11,885 bases of DNA from Campylobacterota bacterium (GTDB lineage Bacteria; Campylobacterota; Campylobacteria; Campylobacterales; Sulfurovaceae). Location of the stretch: assembly GCA_030595845.1 (NCBI GenBank), contig JAUVCL010000053.1, positions 1-11,885 of the forward strand. Reading direction: 5' to 3'. Both the position numbers and the translations under genes were made by a program. How positions within the stretch are numbered: the first letter of the stretch is position 1; each line of letters begins with the position of its first letter. The notes below the pieces were generated by a model. It made no database searches and had not been told where the DNA came from. It saw nothing but the letters and a program-made list of their open reading frames with translations. Shown here in pieces: positions 1 through 6,511 of this stretch.

Positions 1-2
1 AG

Positions 3-326
3 AAAGCTAATGTTGAATTTTTGTCTAAAAATTATGATTGTGCTGCAAATTTACTAAGAAAATCTTGTGAAGGACATTTGACTAAACTGTTGCCACAAGA
101 AAAAAAAGTTTCTGCCACTTGTGAAAAACTACAATTAAATGATTTACTGCAAAATGCCCATAATCTTGCAACGGGAACAGATAAGGAATTAATGGCTACT
201 CTTCAGACATATAGGTTAAGTATATTTAATCCACAGTCTCATCATGATGATGTGGAGGTATATAAAGGCGAATTGAAAACAGCTATTGAAGCAGTAGAGG
301 CTTTAGCACAGATTGTTAATTTGTAG
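3..326 (+). CDS. C-terminal fragment of an unidentified protein (5' end outside window)
   Basis: The reading frame is open to the left edge of the window, so this is the last 107 residues of a longer protein. The in-frame TTG at position 21 is not needed as a start. The fragment is hydrophilic and probably helical. It carries NYDCAANLLRKSCE near its beginning and NPQSHHDD followed by YKGELKTAIEAVEAL near the end. The NYDxAAxxLRKxxE and NPxSHxD patterns resemble the helical C-terminal tails of P-loop (AAA/SMC-like) ATPases found in bacterial defence loci, but that is from memory and is only suggestive. The stop lies 26 bases before the GHKL-nuclease gene, which has a strong ribosome binding site, so the two are probably co-transcribed and may act together. 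I cannot name the protein from this piece. High confidence that it is coding, low confidence about function. Confidence 0.75.
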   Translation, partial: KANVEFLSKNYDCAANLLRKSCEGHLTKLLPQEKKVSATCEKLQLNDLLQNAHNLATGTDKELMATLQTYRLSIFNPQSHHDDVEVYKGELKTAIEAVEALAQIVNL

Positions 327-352
327 AGCAAATAATATAGAGGAGAAGATAA

Positions 353-2356
353 ATGACACCGATACCATTACAACTAGATTTGAGAGGTAAATTAAATAAC
401 TTTAAGGTAACTCCTTCTTCTGCACATAGTGTATTACCACTATTTGAAGCTATTGTTAATGCCATTGACTCTCTTTCTGATCAAAAAGAGAACAAAAGTA
501 AGGAAATATCTATAGTTGTACAAAGAGATGAAAGCCAACCTACTATGGATAATGATGCCAATCAAGAAAAATTGCCAATAGTTGGTTTTCTTATTGAAGA
601 TAACGGTGAGGGATTCACAGATGATAACTTTAATTCATTTTGTACTTCTGACTCTACCCTGAAAATACACAGAGGATGTAAAGGACTAGGGCGTTTCACA
701 TGGTTAAAAGTATTTAATGAGATACAGGTAAAAAGTATTTTTAAAATAGATGGAATCTTTTATCAAAGAAGGTTCCACTTCTCAGAAGATGGGATTGTAA
801 ACCATAGTATAGAAAAGACGGTAGATGGATCTATAAAAACATCAATATTTTTATCGGATATCAAACAAGAATATCAAAATAAACTTCCTAAAAAAACATT
901 AACAATTGCAAATAAAATCATTGAGCATTGTTTGTCATTTTTTATTTTAGAAGACATGCCAAGAGTTACTTTGTCAGATTTAGATTCAAAATTAGTGCTG
1001 AATGATCTCTTTGAAGATGAATACAATAAAAATAAGTCTGAAGATAATATTTCGGTGTTACACAATGACAATACATATCCATTTAAGTTGCTATCATTTA
1101 AAGTTTTTTCAAATGTAAGCAGTGACTATAAAGTTCATTATGTTGGGAACAATCGTGAAGTGATGGCTATGAATTTAAAAAATGATATCCCTGAATTAAA
1201 GCATTCATTAAAAGATGCAGAAGGTAACTCCTTTTCCTATAAAACTTTTGTATCTGGTGATTATTTAGATAGTCATGTGAACAGTGAAAGGACAGAATTT
1301 ACATTACCTTCACAAAATACGTTAGGGTTATCACTTGATACAATACACCAGGAGGTTGTAGAGAACACTAAAAGTAAATTAGGTGAATATCTGGAGCCAA
1401 TCAAAGAAGAAAATAGAAACTACATACAACGATATATAAATGAAGAATCTCCTCAATACAAGCATATAGTAAAATATGGTCTAGAGAAGCTTGAAGAACT
1501 GCATGCAGACATGACTAACGAAGAGATAGAAATAGCACTTTTTAAAATAGAACACAAGTTGGACTTAGATATTAAACTGGAAAGCAAAGAAATATTTAAC
1601 GCCAGCGACACGTTAAATTCAGATGAATACAAAGAGAAGTATCAAGAGTTTTTTGAAAAAGTAATTGATTCAAATAAAACTAAGTTAGCAGATTATGTAC
1701 TGCATCGGAAAACCATTTTAGATATCTATGAGCAAGCATTAACTTTTGATGATGGCTACGAAAAAGAAGATAGAATTCATCAACTTATATATCCGATGCG
1801 AGAGATATCTGACAATGTGAAAGATATGGAACATAATTTATGGTTAATCGATGAACGTTTGTCTTATCATTATTTTCTTGCTTCAGATAAACCCATGTCA
1901 CAAATATCAGAAGATATCAAAAATAATAAAAGACCTGATCTGATGATATTTAATCAACCTAATGCATTTGCAGAAGGAGATGATGACTTAACATCAGTAG
2001 TTATTGTTGAGTTTAAAAGACCTATGAGAGATAATTATACTGATAAAGATAACCCTGTGAGTCAAGTTCAAGGCTACATAGAAGACATTCAAGAGGGGAA
2101 GGTTAAATCATTACAGGGAAGACCTATCGAAGTTAGAGACAATACACCTTTTTATGTCTATATAGTCTGTGATATTACACCCACACTAAAAAAGATAATG
2201 AAACGTGCAAGCTTTAAACTTACGCCAGATGGTAAAGGGTATTTTAACTTTCAAAGAGAATATAATGCATATATTGAAGTTTTATCGTTTGATAAGATTT
2301 TAAATGATTCAAAAAAACGAAATAGAGTGTTATTTGAGAAGTTAGATATTAATTGA
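353..2356 (+). CDS. GHKL (Hsp90/MutL/MORC-like) ATPase with C-terminal PD-(D/E)XK nuclease-like domain
   Basis: A 667-residue soluble protein. The N-terminal Bergerat-fold ATPase shows the N-box with E32, N36 and D39, the G1 box DNGEG (83-87) and the G2 box GxxGxG in GCKGLGRF (108-115). Around 215-330 is a transducer-like region ending in YLDSHVNSERTEF (304-316), where R313 may be a conserved basic residue. Residues about 340-460 look helical and partly coiled coil. The C-terminal part carries LWLIDERLSYH, then RPD (527-529) and VEFKRP (552-557): D529, E553 and K555 fit a PD-(D/E)XK active site, followed by a glutamine-rich SQVQGYI helix. No signal peptide or membrane segment is seen. The start has an AGGAGAAG ribosome binding site at 341-348. 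GHKL ATPases joined to restriction-type nucleases are known from bacterial restriction-like loci and are related to eukaryotic MORC. Anti-phage or anti-plasmid DNA cleavage gated by ATP-driven dimerisation is an inference. Composition is more AT-rich than the housekeeping genes to the right. Confidence 0.85.
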   Translation: MTPIPLQLDLRGKLNNFKVTPSSAHSVLPLFEAIVNAIDSLSDQKENKSKEISIVVQRDESQPTMDNDANQEKLPIVGFLIEDNGEGFTDDNFNSFCTSDSTLKIHRGCKGLGRFTWLKVFNEIQVKSIFKIDGIFYQRRFHFSEDGIVNHSIEKTVDGSIKTSIFLSDIKQEYQNKLPKKTLTIANKIIEHCLSFFILEDMPRVTLSDLDSKLVLNDLFEDEYNKNKSEDNISVLHNDNTYPFKLLSFKVFSNVSSDYKVHYVGNNREVMAMNLKNDIPELKHSLKDAEGNSFSYKTFVSGDYLDSHVNSERTEFTLPSQNTLGLSLDTIHQEVVENTKSKLGEYLEPIKEENRNYIQRYINEESPQYKHIVKYGLEKLEELHADMTNEEIEIALFKIEHKLDLDIKLESKEIFNASDTLNSDEYKEKYQEFFEKVIDSNKTKLADYVLHRKTILDIYEQALTFDDGYEKEDRIHQLIYPMREISDNVKDMEHNLWLIDERLSYHYFLASDKPMSQISEDIKNNKRPDLMIFNQPNAFAEGDDDLTSVVIVEFKRPMRDNYTDKDNPVSQVQGYIEDIQEGKVKSLQGRPIEVRDNTPFYVYIVCDITPTLKKIMKRASFKLTPDGKGYFNFQREYNAYIEVLSFDKILNDSKKRNRVLFEKLDIN

Positions 2357-2370
2357 AAAGAGGTAAGCAA

Positions 2371-2629
2371 ATGATAGTGAATAATATGCAATTTTTCAGA
2401 TTCTTACAACATGTAAGAGAATTTATCTATTTTTATAACAAGATTACCAGATATAAATGTTAAGGAGATTCAAAAAATTCTATATAGTGGCTGTGATTGT
2501 GATGAATTAACAAAAGAAGGTGCAACAAAAAATAGAACATATTCTTTGGCAAATAAAAAAGAAATAAAAAAGAAATTCTTCAGATATCCCGAATATAGGG
2601 CTTATTTGTTATTTAATTTCTTTTTATAA
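2371..2629 (+). pseudogene. Possible frameshifted small third gene of the defence-like operon
   Basis: Fourteen bases after the GHKL-nuclease stop there is an AAGAGG ribosome binding site (about 2358-2363) and an ATG at 2371. It reads MIVNNMQFFRFLQHVR before the frame drifts and stops at 2461 after 30 codons. The next frame is open from 2417 to the TAA at 2627-2629, about 70 codons without a stop and without a start codon of its own. It contains LPDINVKEIQKIL and GCDCDELTKEGATKNR. Such a run is unlikely by chance in DNA this AT-rich. Joining the two frames near 2414-2420 by removing one base (or adding two) would give a protein of about 85 residues, with a basic then hydrophobic C-terminus. 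I do not recognise the product. It could also be a true 30-codon gene followed by non-coding DNA, or a sequencing error. Confidence 0.4.
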
Positions 2630-2648
2630 TTAAAAAAAACAGTATAAA
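2625..2648 (+). promoter_or_regulatory. Candidate promoter -10 boxes for the SEC-C/ABC unit
   Basis: TATAAT lies at 2625-2630 and TATAAA at 2643-2648, both in very AT-rich DNA and without a clear -35 box, as is usual for the main sigma factor of Campylobacterota. The second would start RNA near the hairpin at 2650-2668. In such AT-rich DNA either match could be chance, but a promoter is expected here because the next gene is about 100 bases away and differs in composition from the upstream block. Confidence 0.4.
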
Positions 2649-2649
2649 T

Positions 2650-2668
2650 GTAAGGTTCTAAACCTTAC
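2650..2668 (+). repeat. Perfect 8-bp hairpin (GTAAGGTT-CTA-AACCTTAC)
   Basis: The arms 2650-2657 and 2661-2668 are perfectly complementary around a three-base loop. No T-tract follows directly on the plus strand. On the minus strand the arm is followed, after about ten bases, by a run of T, but no minus-strand gene ends here. An overlapping palindrome CCTTA-C-TAAGG (2663-2673) would compete with it. It could be a leader RNA structure, an operator or a weak bidirectional terminator. Confidence 0.5.
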
Positions 2669-2720
2669 TAAGGATATTTTTACATGTGCCTTATTGAGGC
2701 TTATTAAATATGGAGAAAAG

Positions 2721-2756
2721 ATGAAGTATACAATACTACAAGAGGGTAAGAGATGA
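2721..2756 (+). CDS. Possible 11-residue leader peptide overlapping the SEC-C gene start
   Basis: ATG at 2721 has a good ribosome binding site (GGAG at 2712-2715, five-base spacing) and encodes MKYTILQEGKR. It ends in a TGA that overlaps the ATG of the next gene as ATGA (2753-2756). This arrangement is typical of translational coupling. The peptide has no run of a single amino acid that would point to classical attenuation. So short an ORF can easily occur by chance, so confidence is low. Confidence 0.25.
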   Translation: MKYTILQEGKR

Positions 2757-4249
2757 ATATCGAACCACTAACGCCAACAGCAGTAGAATTTTACAATAAA
2801 CTTTTAAAAAAGATCGTCAACAAACCTGCGCTTGAACTCTTTTTTGAAGTAGGTACAGAATTGATAGAAGTTGGACCGAAAGAGCACCTCATAAATAGAA
2901 TCGTTCAAGAACTTGCCGACAGAAAAAATCTGGATATAAATGACCTAAACCTCTATCTAAGACAGATAAATGAGTTCTATAATGCCTCGATCGCCTCTTA
3001 TGATCTAGTGGATACACAAGATCCTGTTGAGACAGATCTTGCTAAGCTGGAGAAGATCGTCCATGCCCTTATGCAACTGGAGTCCGTAGAGAAAAATCGA
3101 GAGATTATGATCTCTATGTGTGATAAAGCCATCGAAACCATAGCAAAAGAGTATGGCTTTTGGAAAGAGCTCCACTCCATAGCACTGCATGATGAATTGG
3201 TGAGTCATGTTGACTCTGTATTTGGTAAAATGACAGCACTCAATACCGGCTTTTTCTCTTTTATGGATATCTCACGAATGTTGAAAAAAGGTGCAACCAA
3301 AGATGAGTTTTATGAATTTTCCATGTTAATGACCATCATTTTGGCAAGCTACAATGAAGTACGAAAATACAGATATGAATTTATACAGGAAGAGGAAGAG
3401 CTCTCTCTGGAAGAATTTGTAAAACCATATATGAAAACCAAAGTGGCAATGCTCTTTAGTTTAGGTATAAAAACGATAGATCAAGATGACTTTTCCTATA
3501 GAACACTGGGGCTTAGCAGAAAAAACAAGAAACAACTGCTTGAACTTGGTTCCGATATGGCTCTTTACTATTATGAGTATGACGAAGATGATGAATGCAT
3601 GGAGTTCTTTGCTGTGCTTCATGCCTGGAGAGCTTTGAGTGAGTTGGAGATAGCTGAGGCAAAAGCACTGTTTGTTGATCTGTTGCGAGAACTCTTTAAT
3701 GAAGAGGATGATCTTGACTGGATGCCCAGACTCTTTAAAAAACTGATAAAGCCTTTTCGATTTGATATGTTTAATGAAAGCGTAGAGTATATTTTAGATG
3801 AAAATGAGCATGAATGGTTTCGTGCAGAGTTTATCAACCTTCTTCAGAGTATGCTGAAAAATGACGAGATAGATAAAAATACTTTAAGCCAGGTATTTGA
3901 AAAACTGTTTAAAAAATGCAAAAATCCTGTAGTAAATGCTTCTGCTATAGCGGTTTGTAAAGATGAAAAACTTACAGAACATTATCCTCAGATTAAACAA
4001 CTTTATGAAAAAAAACGGGTAGATTATTCACTTGATGGAGACCTTGAAGATGTTGAACTGGCATTTAGAATGCGGAGTGAAAGAAGCACGAAGCGTGATC
4101 TAAGTTTCGGTAACCTTTTGGAAGAAGTATGTAGGGAAGAAGATGAACCATCACAATTATTTGTCGCTGAAGAAAAGATAGGTAGAAATGATCCCTGTCC
4201 ATGTGGAAGTGGAAAAAAATATAAAAAATGTTGTTTAAAAACAAGATAG
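2753..4249 (+). CDS. SEC-C motif protein of unknown function
   Basis: A 498-residue, acidic, mostly helical cytoplasmic protein. The only recognisable domain is the C-terminal SEC-C zinc-binding motif, RNDPCPCGSGKKYKKCC (about 478-494), with ligands C482, C484, C493 and C494. The same motif ends SecA, where it binds zinc and helps bind SecB and ribosomes, and it occurs as a tail on many otherwise unrelated proteins. It shows only that this protein probably binds zinc and may contact ribosomes, nucleic acid or protein partners. The remainder (1-460) is runs of amphipathic helices with acidic clusters, for example EEEELSLEEF and EYDEDDE, and could form a helical-repeat scaffold. The start is supported by GAGGG about eight bases upstream. 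The ABC ATPase gene begins 11 bases after the stop, so the two are likely in one operon, though no functional link is obvious. Confidence 0.85.
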   Translation: MNIEPLTPTAVEFYNKLLKKIVNKPALELFFEVGTELIEVGPKEHLINRIVQELADRKNLDINDLNLYLRQINEFYNASIASYDLVDTQDPVETDLAKLEKIVHALMQLESVEKNREIMISMCDKAIETIAKEYGFWKELHSIALHDELVSHVDSVFGKMTALNTGFFSFMDISRMLKKGATKDEFYEFSMLMTIILASYNEVRKYRYEFIQEEEELSLEEFVKPYMKTKVAMLFSLGIKTIDQDDFSYRTLGLSRKNKKQLLELGSDMALYYYEYDEDDECMEFFAVLHAWRALSELEIAEAKALFVDLLRELFNEEDDLDWMPRLFKKLIKPFRFDMFNESVEYILDENEHEWFRAEFINLLQSMLKNDEIDKNTLSQVFEKLFKKCKNPVVNASAIAVCKDEKLTEHYPQIKQLYEKKRVDYSLDGDLEDVELAFRMRSERSTKRDLSFGNLLEEVCREEDEPSQLFVAEEKIGRNDPCPCGSGKKYKKCCLKTR

Positions 4250-4260
4250 GGAGTTAGTAT

Positions 4261-5871
4261 ATGAGTAACATCTTAACCGTGAAAAATCTCTCGTTGACTG
4301 TGGGGAGTGAAACGTTATTGGACAATGTCAGTTTTGAGATCAAACATGGAGAGATCTTTGCTTTGGTCGGAGAGTCGGGATCTGGTAAATCTTTAACTTC
4401 TTTAGCGATCATACAGTTACTGCCTGAAGTTATATCCGTACGTTCGGGAGATATCCATCTGAAAGAGAGATCGTTGTTCACTCTTTCAGAATCACAGATG
4501 CAAAAAGTAAGAGGCAAGTCCATCGCGATGATCTTCCAGGAACCTATGTCCGCATTGAACCCTGTCATGACAGTGGGTTCACAGGTTGCAGAAGTGTTGC
4601 AGGTACATTTGGGGCTTAAAAAAGATCAGATGAAAGAAAAAGTGATTTCTTTATTTAAGGAAGTCGCATTAAAAGATCCTGAAGAACGTTACCATTGGTA
4701 CCCACATCAACTCTCCGGTGGACAGAAACAAAGGGTGATGATAGCCATTGCTCTTGCCTGTGAACCGGATCTGCTTATAGCAGATGAACCTACCACAGCG
4801 TTAGATGTTACGATACAGGCACAGGTACTGGGTTTATTGAAAAAGATATGTAAGCAAAGAGATCTCTCTATTTTGTTTATCACACATGACATGGCGGTGG
4901 TCTCCGAAATGGCTGACAGGGTTGCTGTGATGAAAGAAGGAAAGATAGTAGAGCAGGCAGCGTGCCAAGATTTTTTCTCAGATCCTCAACATCCTTATAC
5001 GCAGCGTTTGTTAGCAGATGCAAGGGCTACAAAAGCATATAACAAAGCGGAAAAGGAAAAGGAACCGCTTATTGAGGTAGAGGATCTAAAAGTACATTTT
5101 CCTATCAAGAAAGGGTTTTTTCAAAGAACCGTAGGGTTTGTAAAGGCAGTGGATGGTGTATCATTTTCTATCGCCAAAGGAAAGACACTGGCACTGGTGG
5201 GAGAGTCGGGGAGCGGTAAAAGTACCATCGGTAAAGCGATACTTTCTTTACTGGATGAGACAGGGGGTAAGGTAGTATTTGAGAAACAAAATCTTGTTGG
5301 GTTAGATACAAAATCCTTAAGTCCTTACCGACGTAAGATCCAAGTGGTGTTCCAAGATCCTTTTTCTGCATTGAACCCCCGTATGACCATAGCCGATATT
5401 ATTAGGGAAGGTATGGTAAGTTTGGGTGTGGGACCAAAAAGCAGAGCAGGACAAGATCAGTATATCGAGACACTTCTTTTAAAAGTGGACTTGGAATCTG
5501 CACATATGCATCGTTATCCTCATGAGTTTTCAGGAGGACAACGTCAACGTATAGGGATAGCAAGAGCATTGGCTGTGGAACCCGAACTGATCATCTGTGA
5601 TGAACCTACTTCTGCACTTGATGTCTCTGTCCGGACACAGGTCTTGGCACTGCTTACTAAGCTGCAAGAAGAGTCGGGTGTTTCGTACCTGTTCATTACA
5701 CATGATCTTTCTATTATCCCTATGGTAGCAGATGAGGTTGCTGTGATGAAAGAAGGAAAGATAGTGGAACAAGGTCTAGTGGAAGATGTCATGGAGAATC
5801 CACAGCACCCTTATACGCAGAAGTTGTTGAAATCAGCGCCTAAATTACAAAAGAGAGAGAAAGAATCATAG
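4261..5871 (+). CDS. Oligopeptide/dipeptide/nickel-type ABC transporter, tandem ATPase subunit (YejF-like)
   Basis: A 536-residue protein with two complete nucleotide-binding domains in one chain. Domain 1: Walker A GESGSGKS (37-44), Q-loop FQEPMSALNP (92-101), signature LSGGQKQR (151-158), Walker B LLIADEP (171-177), switch histidine H209. Domain 2: Walker A GESGSGKST (314-322), signature FSGGQRQR (423-430), Walker B LIICDEP (443-449), histidine H481. Each is followed by the PQHPYTQ element typical of oligopeptide-transporter ATPases (OppD/DppD/YejF group). Both catalytic sites look intact. It would sit on the cytoplasmic side of the inner membrane and power uptake of peptides, or possibly nickel or a chelate. 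No permease or binding-protein gene is in the window, so the partners must lie elsewhere. Start: ATG at 4261 with GGGAG about seven bases upstream, 11 bases after the SEC-C stop. The symbol is left empty because the substrate cannot be told. Confidence 0.92.
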   Translation: MSNILTVKNLSLTVGSETLLDNVSFEIKHGEIFALVGESGSGKSLTSLAIIQLLPEVISVRSGDIHLKERSLFTLSESQMQKVRGKSIAMIFQEPMSALNPVMTVGSQVAEVLQVHLGLKKDQMKEKVISLFKEVALKDPEERYHWYPHQLSGGQKQRVMIAIALACEPDLLIADEPTTALDVTIQAQVLGLLKKICKQRDLSILFITHDMAVVSEMADRVAVMKEGKIVEQAACQDFFSDPQHPYTQRLLADARATKAYNKAEKEKEPLIEVEDLKVHFPIKKGFFQRTVGFVKAVDGVSFSIAKGKTLALVGESGSGKSTIGKAILSLLDETGGKVVFEKQNLVGLDTKSLSPYRRKIQVVFQDPFSALNPRMTIADIIREGMVSLGVGPKSRAGQDQYIETLLLKVDLESAHMHRYPHEFSGGQRQRIGIARALAVEPELIICDEPTSALDVSVRTQVLALLTKLQEESGVSYLFITHDLSIIPMVADEVAVMKEGKIVEQGLVEDVMENPQHPYTQKLLKSAPKLQKREKES

Positions 5872-5923
5872 CGCACTAAGCAGTAAATGAGAGGTTTCCT
5901 AGCTATATTTTAAACTTTTTTTC

Positions 5924-5944
5924 ATTTCTAATTTCTAATTTCTA
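5924..5944 (+). repeat. Three tandem copies of heptamer ATTTCTA
   Basis: ATTTCTA occurs three times in a row at 5924-5930, 5931-5937 and 5938-5944, followed by the partial copy ATTTTC. The array ends about ten bases upstream of the luxS -10 box, so it covers the region where a -35 or UP-like element would be. The number of copies could vary by slippage and change promoter spacing. Confidence 0.7.
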
Positions 5945-5954
5945 ATTTTCAAGC

Positions 5955-5960
5955 TATAAT
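5955..5960 (+). promoter_or_regulatory. luxS promoter -10 box
   Basis: A perfect TATAAT lies 27 bases upstream of the luxS ATG, preceded by T-rich phased sequence rather than a TTGACA box, which matches the Campylobacterota housekeeping promoter. RNA would start near 5967, leaving a leader of about 20 bases that contains the AAGGA ribosome binding site at 5976-5980. Confidence 0.7.
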
Positions 5961-5987
5961 CAAAATTATATTATTAAGGAAATACCT

Positions 5988-6503
5988 ATGCCATTATTAG
6001 ACAGTTTTACAGTAGACCATACAAAGATGATCGCACCTGCAGTGAGAGTTGCAAAATCGATGAGTACACCGAGCGGAGATGATATCACCGTTTTTGATTT
6101 GCGTTTTTGTGTACCCAATGAAGATATGTTATCTGCAAAGGGTATTCATACTTTAGAGCATCTTTTTGCAGGGTTTATGAGAGAGCACCTTAATGATAAA
6201 GATGTAGAGATTATTGACCTCTCACCTATGGGGTGTCGTACAGGATTTTACATGTCTTTACTTGGTACACCAAAAGCAAAAAAAGTAGCTAAAGCCTGGA
6301 AAAAATCTATGGAAGATGTACTTGGTGTTAAATCTGAAAAAGACATACCTGAACTGAACTTGCACCAGTGTGGAACATACAAAATGCACTCGCTAAATGA
6401 TGCACAGTCAATAGCACAAAATGTTTTAGACAAAGGCATAGGAAAAATGGACAATAAAAAATTAAAAATGTCTAAAAAACAACTCAAAGATGCAAATAAA
6501 TAA
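5988..6503 (+). CDS. luxS: S-ribosylhomocysteine lyase LuxS
   Basis: A 171-residue protein of full family length. It cleaves S-ribosylhomocysteine to homocysteine and 4,5-dihydroxy-2,3-pentanedione, the precursor of autoinducer-2, in the activated methyl cycle in the cytoplasm. The metal-binding and catalytic residues are all present: H54, E57 and H58 in HTLEHLFAGF, the catalytic cysteine C83 in PMGCRTGFYM, and the third metal ligand C128 in HQCGTY. The start MPLLDSF matches the usual LuxS N-terminus and has AAGGA seven bases upstream. The C-terminal tail is lysine-rich (NKKLKMSKKQLKD). The gene has its own -10 box and is followed after eight bases by a tRNA methyltransferase gene, which is probably co-transcribed. 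Whether the organism uses AI-2 for signalling cannot be told from this. Confidence 0.97.
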   Translation: MPLLDSFTVDHTKMIAPAVRVAKSMSTPSGDDITVFDLRFCVPNEDMLSAKGIHTLEHLFAGFMREHLNDKDVEIIDLSPMGCRTGFYMSLLGTPKAKKVAKAWKKSMEDVLGVKSEKDIPELNLHQCGTYKMHSLNDAQSIAQNVLDKGIGKMDNKKLKMSKKQLKDANK

Positions 6504-6511
6504 TCCTATCA

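Larger units (their letters stand above)
2357..2752 (+). other. Intergenic stretch between the GHKL gene and the SEC-C gene
   Basis: This 396-base gap holds the possible broken gene (2371-2629), then candidate -10 boxes, a perfect hairpin at 2650-2668, a weak GCCT/AGGC hairpin at 2688-2700 and a short leader ORF at 2721-2756. A long A-rich/T-rich inverted repeat pairs 2567-2577 with 2615-2625 and encloses a small CCC/GGG hairpin (2588-2600). It could weakly terminate the upstream operon but lacks a GC-rich stem. No clear Rho-independent terminator is present. Confidence 0.6.

Noticed and set aside
21..326. Complete 101-residue gene starting at TTG 21
   Set aside because: The frame is open to the left edge with no stop and no ribosome binding site before the TTG, so it is better read as the tail of a longer gene.
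2567..2625. Rho-independent terminator after the GHKL operon
   Set aside because: The stem is nearly all A-T with a 37-base loop, so it is unlikely to be a stable terminator.
5924..5944. CRISPR or attachment-site repeat
   Set aside because: The 7-base units are directly abutting with no spacers, and no cas or integrase gene is nearby.
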